From: Actinomycetes bacterium
GTDB taxonomy: Bacteria; Actinomycetota; Acidimicrobiia; Acidimicrobiales; RAAP-2
Direction of reading: 5' to 3'
Length of the DNA: 5,656 nucleotides
Assembly: GCA_021787255.1 (NCBI GenBank)
Contig: JAJYMD010000162.1
Location: 1 to 5,656, forward strand
The position numbers and the translations under genes were made by a program. Shown here in pieces: positions 4,879 through 5,656 of the stretch. The notes beneath the pieces are model-generated. The model worked only from the letters and a program-made list of their open reading frames with translations, was not told the DNA's origin and ran no database searches. Every line of letters begins with the position of its first letter. Positions within the stretch are counted from its first letter, which is position 1.

Positions 4879-5656
4879 CTACAGGCCGAGGAGGGTGAGG
4901 CTGCGCCGGTAGTCGAAGGCCATCCACCGCAGCCCGGAGGCGATGTTCTCGAACCGCACCAGACGCAGGATCGAGATCGCGAGGTTCCGCAGCGTCGCGA
5001 GCGCCTGTGGCGTGCCGCCGACGCGGGTCTGGGAGCGGTCCTCGTCGAAGGTTCGATCCCGTACGTAGTGGCTGCAGTTCTCGATTCGCCATTGGCCACG
5101 GATGTGGTGCGCGAGCTCTGCGGGCGAGGCCTCGTCAGCGCTGAGGTCGGTGACGTAGTACGAGGTCTCTTCCGACTCGAGGTGGTCCCCGAGGTCGCAC
5201 CGCTCCCGGTAGACCTTCACGACCTGGGATGCAGAGGGAAAGCCGAGCGATGCTGCGAGCTTCTTCGGGACCGAGGCGACCGAGTAGTAGCGGTGCTCCA
5301 TGCGGCCGTGGGCCCGGTCGTGGGTCTCATGGACGACTGGGCTCGTAGCGAGAAGACGGGCGGCCTCCTTGGCGAGGGTCGGCTGATTGTCCTTCACCCC
5401 GAAGATGAAGTGCGCCCCGCGCCCCGAAAGGAAGATGGCGTGCTCGCGCTGGGTATGCATTGCATCGGCGGTGACAACAACATCGCCGAGTTCGAGCGGC
5501 TCGAGGAGCGGGCGGAAGGCGGTTATCTCGTTGGACTTGGTGTCGACGTTGCGCTGGGCGACGGTCACCCGCTCTTTGTGGGTGAGGACCGAGACGAGGT
5601 GCACCTTTCGGCCGTCGTCGAGCCGAGCGCCGCGAAGGGTCTTGCCGTCGAGCGCG
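4879..5656 (-). CDS. ISAs1-family transposase, C-terminal part (5' end outside window)
   Basis: This is a DDE transposase of the IS4-related ISAs1 group, open to the right edge, with 258 codons visible and a stop TAG at 4879-4881. Counting from the first visible residue, D3 lies in DGKTLRGA, D64 in VVTADAMHTQ and E192 in RGQWRIENCSHYVRDRTFDEDRS, which together form the family's catalytic triad. The HFIFGVKDNQPTL and GGTPQALATLRNLAISILR segments are also family-typical. The visible part shows no stop or frameshift, so the copy may be functional. An internal GTG at 5602-5604 is not the true start, because the DGK motif lies upstream of it. Family members are roughly 370-400 aa, so about 120-140 residues are missing beyond the window. 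The gene is transcribed toward tnpA and on the same strand, so read-through into the recombinase pair is possible. Confidence 0.9.
   Translation of the reverse strand, partial: ALDGKTLRGARLDDGRKVHLVSVLTHKERVTVAQRNVDTKSNEITAFRPLLEPLELGDVVVTADAMHTQREHAIFLSGRGAHFIFGVKDNQPTLAKEAARLLATSPVVHETHDRAHGRMEHRYYSVASVPKKLAASLGFPSASQVVKVYRERCDLGDHLESEETSYYVTDLSADEASPAELAHHIRGQWRIENCSHYVRDRTFDEDRSQTRVGGTPQALATLRNLAISILRLVRFENIASGLRWMAFDYRRSLTLLGL

Noticed and set aside
3488..4912. Long plus-strand open frame of about 474 codons opposite tnpA
   Set aside because: It lies antisense to a recombinase with a complete catalytic set, its translation has no recognisable domain, and long antisense frames are expected in high-GC DNA.
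1..5656. CRISPR array, tRNA, rRNA or riboswitch
   Set aside because: Reading both strands I saw no regularly spaced repeats, no cloverleaf or TPsiC-type sequence and no conserved RNA motif.

Overview
The window is GC-rich (by eye well above 60% G+C, with G or C at most third codon positions) and carries only mobile-element genes, with no chromosomal housekeeping gene. Codon use and the protein types point to a high-GC bacterium, most likely an actinomycete-type actinobacterium. That assignment is inference; nothing here fixes the genus.

Layout, left to right. Positions 1-399 (+) hold the C-terminal 132 codons of an IS1380-family transposase, cut by the window edge. From 472 to 1567 (-) lies a cluster of three small genes. 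In transcription order these are a DNA-binding protein with two helix-turn-helix-like regions (1139-1567), an unrecognised 105-aa protein joined to it by an ATGA stop/start overlap (825-1142), and a 76-aa zinc-ribbon-like protein that looks broken after its third cysteine (472-702). The cluster has its own promoter: TTGACA, 17 bp, TATGGT, with a perfect 12-bp palindrome across the -35 box. Positions 1837-4627 (-) hold two overlapping tyrosine recombinase genes of about 362 and 579 aa. Their sizes, order and domains match TnpA and TnpB of the Tn554 family, and both keep complete catalytic sets. Positions 4879-5656 (-) hold an ISAs1-family transposase that is cut by the right edge but has all three acidic catalytic residues visible.

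How the parts relate. The recombinase pair looks like the core of a Tn554-type element. The third gene expected after tnpB (tnpC-like) is not present, and TnpB stops inside its C-terminal cysteine motif, so this end has probably been rearranged. The HTH/105-aa operon now follows on the same strand from its own promoter. The ISAs1 element sits directly upstream of tnpA, with a candidate terminus about 30 bp from the tnpA start. The region therefore reads as nested or abutting mobile elements. The least understood part is the promoter-palindrome-HTH-small protein module at 825-1615.
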